Assembly: GCA_003427395.1 (NCBI GenBank)
Contig: BFEA01000053.1
Span: 1,630,614 to 1,694,613, forward strand
DNA from: Chara braunii
Taxonomy: Eukaryota; Streptophyta; Charophyceae; Charales; Characeae
Direction: 5' to 3'
Length of the DNA stretch: 64,000 nucleotides
In this document: positions 21,203 to 31,420 of the stretch, piece by piece
How the letters are laid out: each line of letters starts with the position of its first letter
Numbering within the stretch: position 1 is the stretch's first letter
Made by a program: the position numbers and the translations under genes
Notes under the pieces: generated by a model
What the model was told of the DNA's origin: nothing
Database searches by the model: none
What the model saw: only the letters and a program-made list of their open reading frames with translations

Positions 21203-21272
21203 GCTCCCGCAGGCCTATCGGGCCCGATGCCGCAGTTTTCGGGCCGGTCGGACCCGGTAGGCCTGCGGGAGC
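21203..21272. repeat. 20-bp inverted repeat with 30-base loop
   Basis: GCTCCCGCAGGCCTATCGGG (21203-21222) pairs with 21253-21272 with one mismatch, which is a G-U pair in RNA. The arms are GC-rich, so a very stable hairpin or cruciform is expected. Confidence 0.85.
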
Positions 21273-22747
21273 CCAGCACTGTTCGAAATGGGGTCAGGAA
21301 ACCCCGAAATGCCCTGTGCGCTGGGGGGGGGCGGGGACCGACCGGGTGCACTGCCCGACCAGGCCGCCCGGGACCCCACCCGGGCCCCCGACGGTCCCCC
21401 GGGCGGCCCGGAACCCCACCCAGCTTTTATTTTATTTTATTATTTTTTAAAAAAAATCAAAAAACATAAAAAGTGTGAGGAATGTGTCCTCATAGGGCCC
21501 TAGCCAACATGCACATGTTCTGGATTGTGGCCCCAGCAAGCCTCGTGTCCGCCCTAAGTGAAGGTGGGCCTGAATATCCACAAGAGGCCCTCATCTCAAC
21601 ATTTTTCCAATGTGGGTATCAGACAGTTGATGCACGCCAGTTGGTTGAAGTACAACCTGGGCCTCTTTCTGGGCTCTTTCCAGAAGCAGCAGCTGCGTCA
21701 AGCAGTTGAACTCAGGACACAGGTGGTTGCGCCCTGGGCATGCGCAGTGTGAGGCCGACACATCACGAAGTGGCCGCGGGCCAATGAGAATGCAGCATTG
21801 TCGTCACACTTACCCCGCGGGCCAATGCAAACACGACAAACACTTGGAGCCTAGAGGCATCCTGGAAGTGCCCAACCGAAAGAGGGCCCAGACCCTTAAC
21901 GGTAGTAATGGGCTTGGGCGCAGACTCTGGGGCCCGACCGGAAGCTACTGTAAACTTCCTCGGGCAGGCCCAGACAACCCAGCAGGGCATCGACTCCCAT
22001 ATAGGGAGGAGGCCGGCCAGGGTGGAGGATTCTGGCCTAGGCGGGCAATGCAGACTCGCTGCTGTACCAGAGCGCAAGTGTTTGCATGTGCACTGCTGGC
22101 TGGGGCGCGGGCGGGCACTAAGAGGTGAGGGGTGCTGCAGGGCAGCTGGGCGCCAAGCGGCCATAGCCGGGATGCAGGGGCGTGGGCACGTGATGAGGCG
22201 ATAGTGGTCTTCAGGGAAGGAGGCGCAAGTGTGGGTGGACTAGGTCTGATAAGAGGAAAAGAGAGAACGTCCCTGGTGTATGTGGGAGGTCGGCATTGGT
22301 GTTGACGTCCTGCACACTGGTCTTCGACGGCGAAGTGAACCTATTGAACGGATGTAGATAGGATAGATAGGCTGAGTAGAGTAGGTTGGGCACTGGCTTC
22401 CATACAATAGGAGCGACATTGGATACTGTGTTTGGTGTGGCCTGAGGGCTTGGACATTGGCTCACGAGTTCATAGTATTGCTCTTATGTGGATGGAATCT
22501 TGGTGCATTTATGCTCTCTGCTTGGTACATGACTATCTGGGCTTCTGCGTGATTTTGCAACTTGGTTTTCTGCCTACCGCTCTCGCTCATATTCCTTGCA
22601 ATTTGGTTCGGAGCCGGTTCCAGATCGCCATTACCTGGCGCTGGAGACATTGTTACTTGGTGCGCTGAAGATGCTTCTGGGCAGTAAGGATACATTGGCG
22701 TTGGCTTGGTAGAGCGACACCCGGGTAGAGAGGTGTGTCGCTGGAAG
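21273..22747. other. No gene recognised
   Basis: 21273-21420 is very GC-rich with CCCGGG words, and 21421-21475 is AT-rich. The rest appears unique, without a family signature in any frame. Confidence 0.35.
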
Positions 22748-22827
22748 GCTGTGGCTACAGCGTGGGAGCTGTGGCAACAACGTGGGAGTTGTGGCGATAG
22801 CGTGAGAGTTGTGGCGACAGCGGATGT
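22748..22827 (+). repeat. 20-bp minisatellite, four copies
   Basis: Four adjacent imperfect copies of a 20-base unit; the first is GCTGTGGCTACAGCGTGGGA and the third begins GTTGTGGCGATAGCG. They lie just left of LTR copy 2. Confidence 0.85.
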
Positions 22828-22956
22828 ATGTGTGATGATGAGAGCATGCTGATGTGGCATTTTGGTTGAGGTGGCACTGCATTGCTTTGTGGGTGGTACC
22901 AAGGCTACGACCGGTCATCGAAATGCGCATCGGCTCAATTGGTGAGACGAAGTGAG

Positions 22957-23920
22957 TCCAACCTTGAGTGTCCTCTTTTGAGTAACATGAGCGCTCGTAT
23001 CTTGAGAGACGACAGTCTTCCCGGTGGCGCATCTGGCAGGAGAGGGTTGTGCCTCTGAAGGGCCTTGGTCAAAGCACGGGTCACGGTCACCATGCCAACC
23101 CATGGGTGTAGTACACACAGGCCATGTTGCTTTGTCCTTTGAAGCTCTTTGCTGCGTCAGTAGAGGAGACGTGGACTGGCCAGTCCTATGCAAACGCATA
23201 CCAGACAGTCTATAAACATTTCTAGAGGGGTTCTGATCTGAACACTGGTTGTGATCGTCGTCCTCTTTTTTTTTTTTTTTCTCGAAAAGAGAACCTTATG
23301 GCTTTGGCTCCTTTTCCATTCTGGCTGTGATCGTTGTCCTGTTTGCGACGTTAAATAATTCCTGAGGACCTTGGGGGCTGTCCTTAAAACTGCCTCTTGA
23401 TCAGCCAGATCAGTCGGACATACAGCTGGTTGCATGCGAGGATAAATAAGGGGCAGTGCTGGTCATAAGCGAGTTCGTGGGCACAGGGGTGGGCCGTTAA
23501 TGCACACGTTAGACACCGCTGCTTGATGATGCGGACAGGTACGTTGGATATAGGGGAAGGAAGGTTCCAATTGGTGCTCAACTGTTAATCACAACCATAC
23601 CAATTGTGCATACATCTGCTCACATGATTTTTTTTTTTTGATTAGTGGGTGGACAGACTGCTAACACCTAACAGACAACTTCGATTAGAACTGTAGTGTT
23701 CTACAATAATCAGTTATCATCGAAGCTGCTGTGAGTGAAACTACTCAGAGTAGGATTAGATCATGTGCTCAGTTTGTGTATATGTTGTTGATACCGCTTG
23801 AACTGTAGCCTAGGTGACTTGTCAGATATTAATTTATTTTTGATTATTTTTCAAACCGGTCAGACACATGTTGTGGTAGGCCGAGTGAGGGCGCTAGTGC
23901 AGACAGTGTCTGCTTAGCTG
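22957..23920 (+). mobile_element. LTR of Gypsy-type element, copy 2 (edges approximate)
   Basis: Homologous to 420-1330. Followed after about 80 bases by gag and then protease, reverse transcriptase and RNase H relics in the same orientation, so it is the 5' LTR. An extra block (about 23230-23320, including a 16-T run) contains a local duplication of GGCTGTGATCGTTGTCCT-like sequence. The 3' LTR of this element is missing; the pol relic is cut at about 27803. Confidence 0.7.
23211..23216 (+). promoter_or_regulatory. TATA box in LTR copy 2
   Basis: TATAAA at the position equivalent to 675-680 in the other LTR. Confidence 0.5.
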
Positions 23921-23998
23921 ATAATCGGATCAGATAGTGGTGAAGGCACAACTGACGATAGAAGGCAAATACGGCGGGATACACAAAGGATACCTGTA

Positions 23999-25660
23999 GT
24001 GTTCCAGGTTCTACTACCAGGGGACGAGAGAAGGTTCCGGGCTGAAGCAAGGGCCCGACATCTAGAGACTGCTAGAGAGGCAGCAGCAGCTGCAGAACAA
24101 GTGTTAGCAGCAGCAGCAGCTAGCGCAGTAGCGATGGCTATATCTGCAGCAGCCTCTTCAGGTCCGCAGTCATTAGGCATGCCGACCAGCTCGCAGTCCA
24201 CGTCCAGTGGAGTAGGATCAAGCACTTCTTCTAGTCAGATGGCGGACTCACAGTACAGCTCGCCACCTCCACGCACTAGAGAAGCCATTGAACTCCGGCA
24301 AGTGGAGTTTATTTGCTTACGGTTAGAGAAGGAACTTTGACAAGCTGCTGAACGAGAGACAGGGATTAGAACTAGGAAAGCTAGGCTGGAGAGTAGGAGG
24401 GCGGACAAAGCTGTTGTGGAAGGGTTAGATGACGTTGTCCTTGATGACACAGGTAGAATCCTCAAGGCAGATCTATTGTCCACGCATGCTGACATGGACA
24501 GCAAACTGGATGCCATCCAGAATACCCTTGACCAGATATTGAGTGTCATGCAGGGGATGGGAAGGGCTTTCACATCTCCAACAGGCGGGCCCGATTTCCG
24601 GCCACCAGTTTTTCCATCACTGAATTCCTCGTCGGTGATGATAGGTCCCATGACGTCTCAGTTTAGCAGCACATCAAGCAGTACATCAGCAGCAGCATCG
24701 CAAACTTTTTCTTCTTCATCTTTAGGTCCAGCGGTTGGAGCTACACAGCAGCCGGTCCCACCAGTGGGACAACAACAGCCTTAGTACCCCAAGACTCCTT
24801 GAAACCACCCTCAACCTTCTTAGGAGATAAGAAGGATGAGGCTCTCAACACTTGGTTGAGAACGGTCCGGTGTGGGTAAGGGCAAAGAGGACGTTGTTAG
24901 AGAAATAGGTGATCATTGTCACCTCATATCTTGAGGGTTTGGCAGCGTGATGGTAGATTGACTAGTAGCCTCGAAAAGGTTCGACAAAAAAATGAACGAT
25001 TGGGCTAAAACCCACACTTTAGAGAGCTTTATGGAGGTGGCAGAAACGCGATGGCACAACCCTTAGCAGGCCCAACAGGCCACTAACGTGTTGATACTAA
25101 AAAGTACAAGTCCGCGCATGAACTTACCTCTGCCATGGAGCGTCTCATGGTCGTTCTCGGCATGCGCTACGATCCACAGGTCTTGATGACCACGTTCTTG
25201 TCAACTTCTTGAGATGTGTTCCCACAGACGTCAAGAACTTGTTGGTCAGCGAGGCCAGCATTGAATATCATACTCTGGACTCCTTCAACAAGAAGGCCCT
25301 ACACTCAAAGGCTAGGCTAGGAGGAGCCCAACAACCCTCTACTGATGGAAGAAAGAAGAAGTCCACAAAAGTGGAAAAAGAAAGGTAGTCGCTTGATGAT
25401 GGTTGATTCCGAAGGGAATCAAACCGAGATTGATGATTATTCCGACTTCGTGGACGGTACAGAGTTCGAAGACGAGGATAGTGTTGAGCATCGTAGTCTC
25501 GCTTCATTAGTAAAAATTAAGGCAGGTGGCCGCGGCAAGGGCTGTCAACAGAAGAGTGAGGGGCAAAACCCAAAACTCGATCAAGATCCCAACTTGGGTG
25601 AGGGGGCGGCTCGATCAAGATATGTGGCGAGACCGCTATTTGCGAGGAGGTGGTTCTAGT
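23999..25660 (+). pseudogene. gag relic, Gypsy element 2
   Basis: Frames at 23999-24340 and 24416-24784 give an Ala/Gln/Ser-rich N-terminal region with a coiled-coil-like stretch (about 24430-24560: HADMDSKLDAIQNTLDQIL). The capsid-like block ALNTWLRTV...YLEGLA follows near 24835. An acidic segment (DDYSDFVDGTEFEDEDSVE, 25431-25490) precedes the protease region. Stops and frameshifts are frequent. It was presumably the structural polyprotein of a Ty3/Gypsy element. No zinc knuckle is obvious in this copy. Confidence 0.6.
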
Positions 25661-25734
25661 GGGACTTTTACGAGCTCCAACTCGGGAAACACATCGGGTC
25701 AGTAGAAGTTTTAACTGCTTCTACTCCTGATGAG

Positions 25735-26019
25735 GTGGGCGATGTATCCTCCCTACTTCAAGAGTTAGCCGAAACTATTGACTCTTTAGTCACCCCGCAG
25801 ACGCATCTTGACGCAATGATACTCTGTTCATTGGATGTGTCCGAGGCCTTCTTACAAAATGAGTGGTCTGCAAGGGACCCTCGTGAGTCTTGGGTGGCAC
25901 TTCGTCATGGTTTTAGAGAGGAACACTTCGTTGTGGAAGTCGGTGTGGGTGAACGCAAACGTAGTGCCTTCGTAGACATCAACTCCATGCAAAACTCCAT
26001 AAGTTGCGATTGCGCCTAG
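25735..26019 (+). pseudogene. gag-protease linker relic, Gypsy element 2
   Basis: Open for about 94 codons with DSLVTPQ, MILCSLDVSEAF and SWVALRHGF. It matches 4946-5246 in element 1. Its function is unknown; position suggests the region leading into the retropepsin. Confidence 0.5.
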
Positions 26020-26034
26020 GGGACAGGGCGTAGC

Positions 26035-26510
26035 GCTTGTAGCATATATTCTAGCCAACAAAGAGCGCATGGTTATTAACGACTACGTCAAGGACGCAGT
26101 CTGCACCCTCTACTATGGAGGTGGGAAACTTAATCATAGGATTTTGTTCCTAGTTAGCGATGACTTACCATTCGACAGGTTGTTAGGTATGTACTACATT
26201 GAGGTTGCAAAAACCCAGTTTGACTGTGACCGAAAGGTGCTTACTCCATACGTCGCAACTAAGCCCAGCGGACCGGGTGCAGTGCTTGGGTAGATCTGTA
26301 GCATCTACTATAGCCAATAAAGAGCGCATGGTTGTTGATGACTACGTCAAGGACGTAGCCTGTACCTTCTACTATAGAGGTGGGGAACTTGATCAGGATT
26401 TTGTTCCTAGTTAGCGACGACTTACCATTCGACATGTTGTTAGGTATGTACTACCTGGAGGTTGCAAAACCCCTGTTTGACTGTTGGTCGAAAGGTGCTT
26501 AAGCATGTAC
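26035..26510 (+). pseudogene. Retropepsin region, internally duplicated
   Basis: Two diverged copies (about 26041-26260 and 26300-26510, spacing about 258) both encode ERMV, DYVKD, the repeat of LVSDDLPFD and LLGMYY.EVAK. The DLP(F)D..LGM block matches the second half of a Gypsy aspartic protease (usual form DxILGM). Such a tandem protease duplication is not standard in pol. It could be an unequal-crossover relic or a misassembly. Frameshifts interrupt both copies. Confidence 0.55.
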
Positions 26511-26639
26511 TACCGGAAGGGAGGGCAGTCAAACTTGTAAAAAACAAGGCTAACAGTTTGATAGACACTTGCGGTTGTATGTGTGCATCAACATTCTACG
26601 ATTATTATAATATAAACAGAACCAAGAGGAGGGTATGTA

Positions 26640-27803
26640 CTTGATTTCTGTCTCTAAGAGGGAGGTCGTTAAAACACCCCCAGAGATAGGAGGTGTCGTC
26701 GCAAGGTACCGCGATCTGTTTGAGGAGGCGTCATGAGTTGTGGATAGGGAGGTTGCTCATGCCATAGAAATAGGTCTAGGGAGCAAGATACTGAAAGGAA
26801 GAATCTATAGGATGACACCAGCCGAGTTAGACGAACTTCGACGACAATTGAAAGAGCTCACAGAAAAGGGATGAATACGGCCTAGTACCTCCCCCTTCGG
26901 CTCACAAGTCTTATTTGTCCAGAAGAAGGGGGGGACACTGAGGATGTGCATTGATTATAAAGGCCTCAATGCCATCATTGTTAAGAACGTAGAGCCTCTA
27001 CCGCGCATCGACGACCTTTTGGATAGGGTGTAGGAATGTAAGTACTTTACTAAGATAGACTTAAAATCCAGCTAGCATCAGATTGCTATTAGACTAGAGG
27101 ACCAACACAAAACCGTATTTCCAACCAGGTACGGTCTATACGAGTTTGTGGTGATGCCCTTTGACCTTTGCAATGCGTCAGGTACATTCCAGCACGCCAT
27201 GAATAGGATTTTTCATAACTACTTGGATAAGTTCATCGTTGTGTGCTTCGACGACATACTTATTTTTAGTAGAACAGTCGAGGAGCATGCCCAGCATGTA
27301 GACACCGTACTTTCAGTCCTACGACAACACAAGTATAAGATTAACTTAGAGAAATGTTTGGGTCATGAGATATTCGCGAATTGGATAAGGCTCGAAGATG
27401 CCAAGGTGGCTAGCATTCATGACTGACCACGACCTCAGTTTGTGACCGAGGTCACATCTTTCTTAGGGATGACCGGCTACTATCGCAAGTTTGTAAAGAA
27501 CTATGACATTGTGGCCTCCCCTTTGACTGATATAACTCGCCTTGACACACCATGGGAATGGACCGACATATATGAAGATGCCTTGAAGCGTTTGAAGCAT
27601 GCTCTCATGCACCATGAGATACTCATGATTCCCGTGCCGGAAAGGCCATTTGTTGTGACCACCGACGCAAACCAATATGGCATTGGCGCTGTGTTGGCCC
27701 AATAGGAAGGGAAGAAGGTGAGGCCGATCGAGTATATGAGCAAAAATATGTCATCCAAGAAGTTGGCAAAGTCCACGTACGAATGGGAACTCTACGCCAT
27801 ATA
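26640..27803 (+). pseudogene. Ty3/Gypsy reverse transcriptase and RNase H relic
   Basis: In order: [13 protein letters not shown] (RT motif B'), YFTKIDLKSS, VMPFDLCNASGTFQ, VVCFDDILIFS (active site, with Cys where the first Tyr of YLDD is expected; Asp codons 27250-27255), then SFLGMTGYYRKFVKNY and the RNase H start VTTDANQYGIGAVLAQ, with PIEYMSKNM and YEWELYAI. Several stops look like transitions: TAG for CAG near 27031, TGA for TGG near 27424, and TAG near 27704. Coding ends abruptly near 27803, mid RNase H, where another LTR begins. Integrase is absent. Confidence 0.85.
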
Positions 27804-28109
27804 GCGGACCTCTGGTTGGTCTGTGAGACCAGCCCCTTGGCCTGTTCTCACAGGCCTGTGTTGTATTCGGGGTAGTCCAGTCCAGGTCGGTACCTCTGTC
27901 GGTATCAGCCAGTCCAGTCCAGTCCAGTCAGTCCGCTGGGGTATACCCCAACTGTTGTCTGTTTTTCATATCATTCTACATTCGCACAGTTTGGAGTACG
28001 TGCGTTGGAGTCTTGCGTGGGAGCTGCGTTGTACCATCTTGCTCCACTCTCATCCTCCATCTCCATCTCTATCCCAGGCGGAGCACCACACCTGGTGGAT
28101 CCGCCACAC
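27804..28109 (+). mobile_element. LTR of a second LTR retrotransposon family (left edge uncertain)
   Basis: Begins where the RNase H relic is cut and ends one base before a tRNA primer-binding site, with CA at about 28106-28107. It contains a (CCAGT)n stretch (about 27908-27930). A TG start near 27812 is possible. No second copy is visible in the window. Confidence 0.45.
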
Positions 28110-28121
28110 TGGTATCAGAGC
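28110..28121 (+). other. Primer-binding site for initiator-Met tRNA
   Basis: TGGTATCAGAGC is complementary to the 3' end of plant initiator methionine tRNA and is the usual minus-strand primer site of plant LTR retrotransposons. Its place directly after an LTR end CA supports the call. Confidence 0.75.
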
Positions 28122-29350
28122 GGGAACGTTTCCCGCTCCCACCCATCCCACCGCACACCGTGGAAAACGGTGTAAACCCGATATTGGGTTTTTGGATGTT
28201 TTTCGGGCGGTTTTCGACGAAAACAGCAGGAAAAAACAAAAACAAAAAAACGGTGCAGCAACACACACGTGTGACATGCCCACGCTGCCCCGTCCGGCCC
28301 CGCCCCGCTCTCGGATTTACTTATCAAGATCCAAGATGCACGCTGCTGCCAGGGTTTGAAACTGGGCAGCTGCTGGGTAGCCACCTCTATAACACACAGG
28401 CCACAGTGTGTGCATGGTCTGGTACAGTGGCACGCTGGTGTTGAAGACGTGCCATGCCAGCTATTTAACCCCCCCCCCCCCCGCGGCGGTGGGGAAACAC
28501 CGTGGCTGTTGCTGCCTGTGCCCGTGGGCATCTGCAGTGCCATGTGGCAGCCTGCTGTGGAACGGGAAGACCCCCCTGATCAGGGGCTGCTCCACAGTGG
28601 TGAGGGTCTGCTCACACAACACACCCTGGATCTGCAGTGCTACTGCTAGGGGCTGATCAAGATCTCAGCCCCCTCCCTCCTCCAGTTGGCTTGCTGCAGT
28701 GAAGGCCAAGACCCTCCTGGTCTTGGTATACCTTGTGCCCTTGGAGACACCAAGGGCCAGGTATCACCTCTCTCTTCCCTCTCCCTACTAATCCCTTTCT
28801 CTACCTCTTTTCTTTCTCCTCTTACTCACTCCTCTACTTCTTCCTCTTTTCACTTCCTTCTAATCACTCTCACTGCTCCTACCCCTCTCCCCACCCCACC
28901 TTCTCTCCCACAACCCACTATTTTACTCTATTCTATTCATTTTATTTTATTTTCTCCTCTTTTCTCTTCGCTTCTTGATTCCTCTCCACCTTTCCCATCC
29001 CTTTCTCTCCCATTCTCTAACCCTCCTTTTCCCCAATTACAACCCCATCACTTCCCCCATCTCCCCCTTCACTCTTTTTCTCTCTCTCACCTATTTCTCT
29101 CTTTTCTCCTTCACTTTTTCGTCCCCCTCCCCCCCAACTTCGAAATTTTTCTATTTTGTCTTCTTTTTATCTTTCTTTTGATTTATATGTCCTTTTTTTT
29201 CCAAAAATTTGAATCATCTTATTCCCCAGCGGCCCCACCTTCTGTTTTCATCTTCTGATTTATTTCATTTTTTTTTATATTATATATTCTAAAAATTCGA
29301 ATTTCTTTGCAGCACCTTTAAATCTGATTAGGAGTAAGTCGTTCTTTCTT
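28122..29350. other. Retroelement leader then pyrimidine-rich DNA
   Basis: 28122-28780 has no frame with recognisable content and holds a 14-C run (28469-28482). From 28780 on, CTT/TCC-rich sequence gives long but meaningless Ser/Phe/Leu/Pro frames. Confidence 0.4.
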
Positions 29351-29667
29351 TCGGCACATATTTTTACCCCGTGGGGGTAACGAAGTGGTGCCGAATTTTT
29401 CTCATTTTACTTGGTCTTTCTTCTTGACGGCACACTTCGACCCCATGGGGGTAACGAAATGCCGCCGAAATTTTTGAAAAATCCAACACTTAATTTCTCT
29501 TCACCTCCTCATCTACTTATTTATTTATTTATTTATTTATTATTATTTATTTATTTATTTTTTGAAAATTTTGATTTGCGGCATTTCGAAACTTAGTGTG
29601 CTTATCTTGGTCTCTCCTTTCCCTTGGCACATTCTTGACCCCATGGGGGGTAGGGAAATGGTGCCGA
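29351..29667 (+). repeat. Three copies of a 44-bp hairpin motif
   Basis: Copies at 29351-29394, 29427-29468 and 29624-29667. In copies 1 and 3 the ends are CGGCAC or TGGCAC and GTGCCGA, which pair. The centre ACCCC(A/G)TGGGGGTA also pairs with itself. Each is preceded by TTGGTCT- or TTCTT-like sequence and followed by an AATTT run. (TTTA)n microsatellites lie at 29516-29560 and 29737-29775. Confidence 0.75.
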
Positions 29668-29734
29668 AAATTTCAAAAAAATAAATCTTTTTTCTCTTTT
29701 CATATTTTGTTTCCTTCATTTTTTAATTATTTTT

Positions 29735-29774
<40 letters not shown>

Positions 29775-29867
29775 TAGTTTTCACTCCAAATTTCACTGTT
29801 TATTTATTTTTCCTTCCGCCTTTCCCCCCATGCTTGTTATTTTATTTTATTGATTAGGTCACCGGTA

Positions 29868-29935
29868 CCCTACCCTAACCGCTCAAACTCTGGCTAGGGT
29901 TTTCTTAGGGTTTTCTAGGGTTTAGGGTTTTCTTC
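29868..29935 (+). repeat. Telomere-like words (CCCTAA / TTTAGGG)
   Basis: Contains TACCCTACCCTAACC, then on the same strand TAGGGTTTTCTTAGGG and CTAGGGTTTAGGGTTTTC. These are plant telomere-type words (and telo-box elements) but interrupted, so it is an interstitial relic or promoter element, not a chromosome end. It lies 58 bases before an ORF. Confidence 0.55.
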
Positions 29936-29992
29936 ACCCCCCTACTTCCCCTTTCCATTCGGGCACCTTGGACCCGAGCCACCCTTCCCTCT

Positions 29993-30829
29993 TTGCGGGC
30001 ACCCGCACGCGACTCACTAGCGCTGTCCGTCGCTTTCTACCGCGGACCCCCCCTTATATCCTCCGCTCACGTGGACCTCCTTTGCCCCCCTCTTGTCCGG
30101 CCCGTCAGTGCCCGTCACCTCCCCATGGTCGACGGCGTGTCACAAGCGGTCGACGTGGCGACGACCTCGGCACCAGGCTCCATATCCGTGCCGGCGGACG
30201 AGGGCCATCAGCCCCAAGGGGATCTGCACACCCTCCTCACCTCCCTCCTTGCGCCCTTACAGGTTCAGGTGGTGACTCTTGTCGCTGGCTTGCGGCAACT
30301 CCAGGACGCTGGTCGTCCTTCCTCTCCCCACTCTCTCTATTCCCCTGGCTCCCAGTCTGGGTCCCCCGTCCTCCGACATGGTAGCCACGACGGAGCTTCC
30401 TCCTCTGCTGCCCCCGACACGACCATCCTGGTGACCATCCACGCTCCTAGCACGACGATCGCCACGGGCCAGACCTTTCCACACCCTACGGGCGCACCCG
30501 CTGTCGAGCGCATCGGTCCGACACCGCACAAGGCAGCGTGGGACCCTCCCGGCCACGTCACGCAGGAGTTGGTCTGTTCCTTCGTCGCGAATATACATGG
30601 TGGAGCTTCCGCAAGCCGCTCCGACCGAGTGCGTCAGCCATACCTCTCGCGAGCCCCTACGACAGGAAAGGGCCTACGTGAGGCACGACTTACCTTCACC
30701 TTACGGGAGTTGTCACCTCCCTTCGGTGGGTGTATCCCTGCCGAGCTACAAGTCCACAGTACGAAAGTTAATCAGTTGCAATCGCAGAGGTGGACCAACC
30801 GAGGGTGTTTCTCGTTTGCTGTAGCATAG
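29993..30829 (+). CDS. Unrecognised 278-codon ORF, possibly retroelement gag
   Basis: An uninterrupted frame, unusual here. The translation is Pro/Ser/Thr/Ala-rich. The stretch around GDLHTLLTSLLAPLQVQVVTL (about 30220-30280) could be an amphipathic helix or short coiled coil. A second Met (MVDGVSQAVD at about 30125) is a better start by context. No zinc knuckle or other family motif. It follows an LTR and primer site by 1.9 kb, which would suit gag of that element; a degenerate low-complexity frame is the alternative. Telo-box-like words lie just upstream. Confidence 0.3.
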   Translation: MRAPARDSLALSVAFYRGPPLISSAHVDLLCPPLVRPVSARHLPMVDGVSQAVDVATTSAPGSISVPADEGHQPQGDLHTLLTSLLAPLQVQVVTLVAGLRQLQDAGRPSSPHSLYSPGSQSGSPVLRHGSHDGASSSAAPDTTILVTIHAPSTTIATGQTFPHPTGAPAVERIGPTPHKAAWDPPGHVTQELVCSFVANIHGGASASRSDRVRQPYLSRAPTTGKGLREARLTFTLRELSPPFGGCIPAELQVHSTKVNQLQSQRWTNRGCFSFAVA

Positions 30830-31197
30830 AGGGTACGCGAGGTATTACGACTCTATCGAACCCGCACGTGAACCAGCATCTTGGGGGGCTGAGGTCCCAA
30901 GCGCGACTCGTCGCTGGTCGACTAGGACGCATCCCACTCGCCACTCGCACACCACTATAAAGAATATAAAAATAAAACACCCACACCCACGCACGTACAT
31001 ATACAAATACAGCACGACACGGAACAAACAACGTGACAACGCTCCTAGTCCCCGAGTAGCCATCCCATAACTTTTCAATGCAAAAATCAGATAGTCGTTG
31101 CGTGCGAGACTTAGTATAAAATCACGCGGACGCATGGCTAACTCATATCGACTCGCAATGCAAGCGTACGCAAGCAGTCGCAATGATGGTCATAATA
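30830..31197. other. No gene seen
   Basis: Mixed-composition DNA. TCGCAATG occurs twice near 31153 and 31178. It is the left flank of the hairpin chain. Confidence 0.35.
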
Positions 31198-31420
31198 AAG
31201 CGGTCCCTCGTGGATCCGAGTACCGCTTATGACACATAAGTGTCAGACTTGAAGTATCGTGAGGGCCTACTCCCACACGATATTGCACGACTGAAGGAAT
31301 AGTCGTGCGTCCGCCGTGAGACAAATAGACTCTGTCCGAGGGGCGATCCCTTCTATGCAGAGTCTAGGGCCTGAGATGTCATGGACAAGGACCTCGAATC
31401 CAGGCCCAGGACCAACGTCC
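31198..31420. ncRNA. Candidate structured RNA: chain of consecutive hairpins
   Basis: Non-overlapping perfect stems follow each other: AAGCGGT (31198-31204 / 31222-31228), TGACAC (31230-31235 / 31240-31245), TATCGTG (31255-31261 / 31276-31282, extended by GGG/CCC), GCACGACT (31285-31292 / 31301-31308), TAGACTCTG (31326-31334 / 31358-31366) and GGGCCTG (31367-31373 / 31401-31407). A small GGAC/GTCC follows at 31409-31420. Several stems contain a second inner stem. No known RNA family was recognised. A structured transcript is an inference from the pairing; the strand is unknown. Confidence 0.45.

Noticed and set aside
29868-29935. Chromosome-end telomere
   Set aside because: Words are interrupted and sequence continues normally on both sides.
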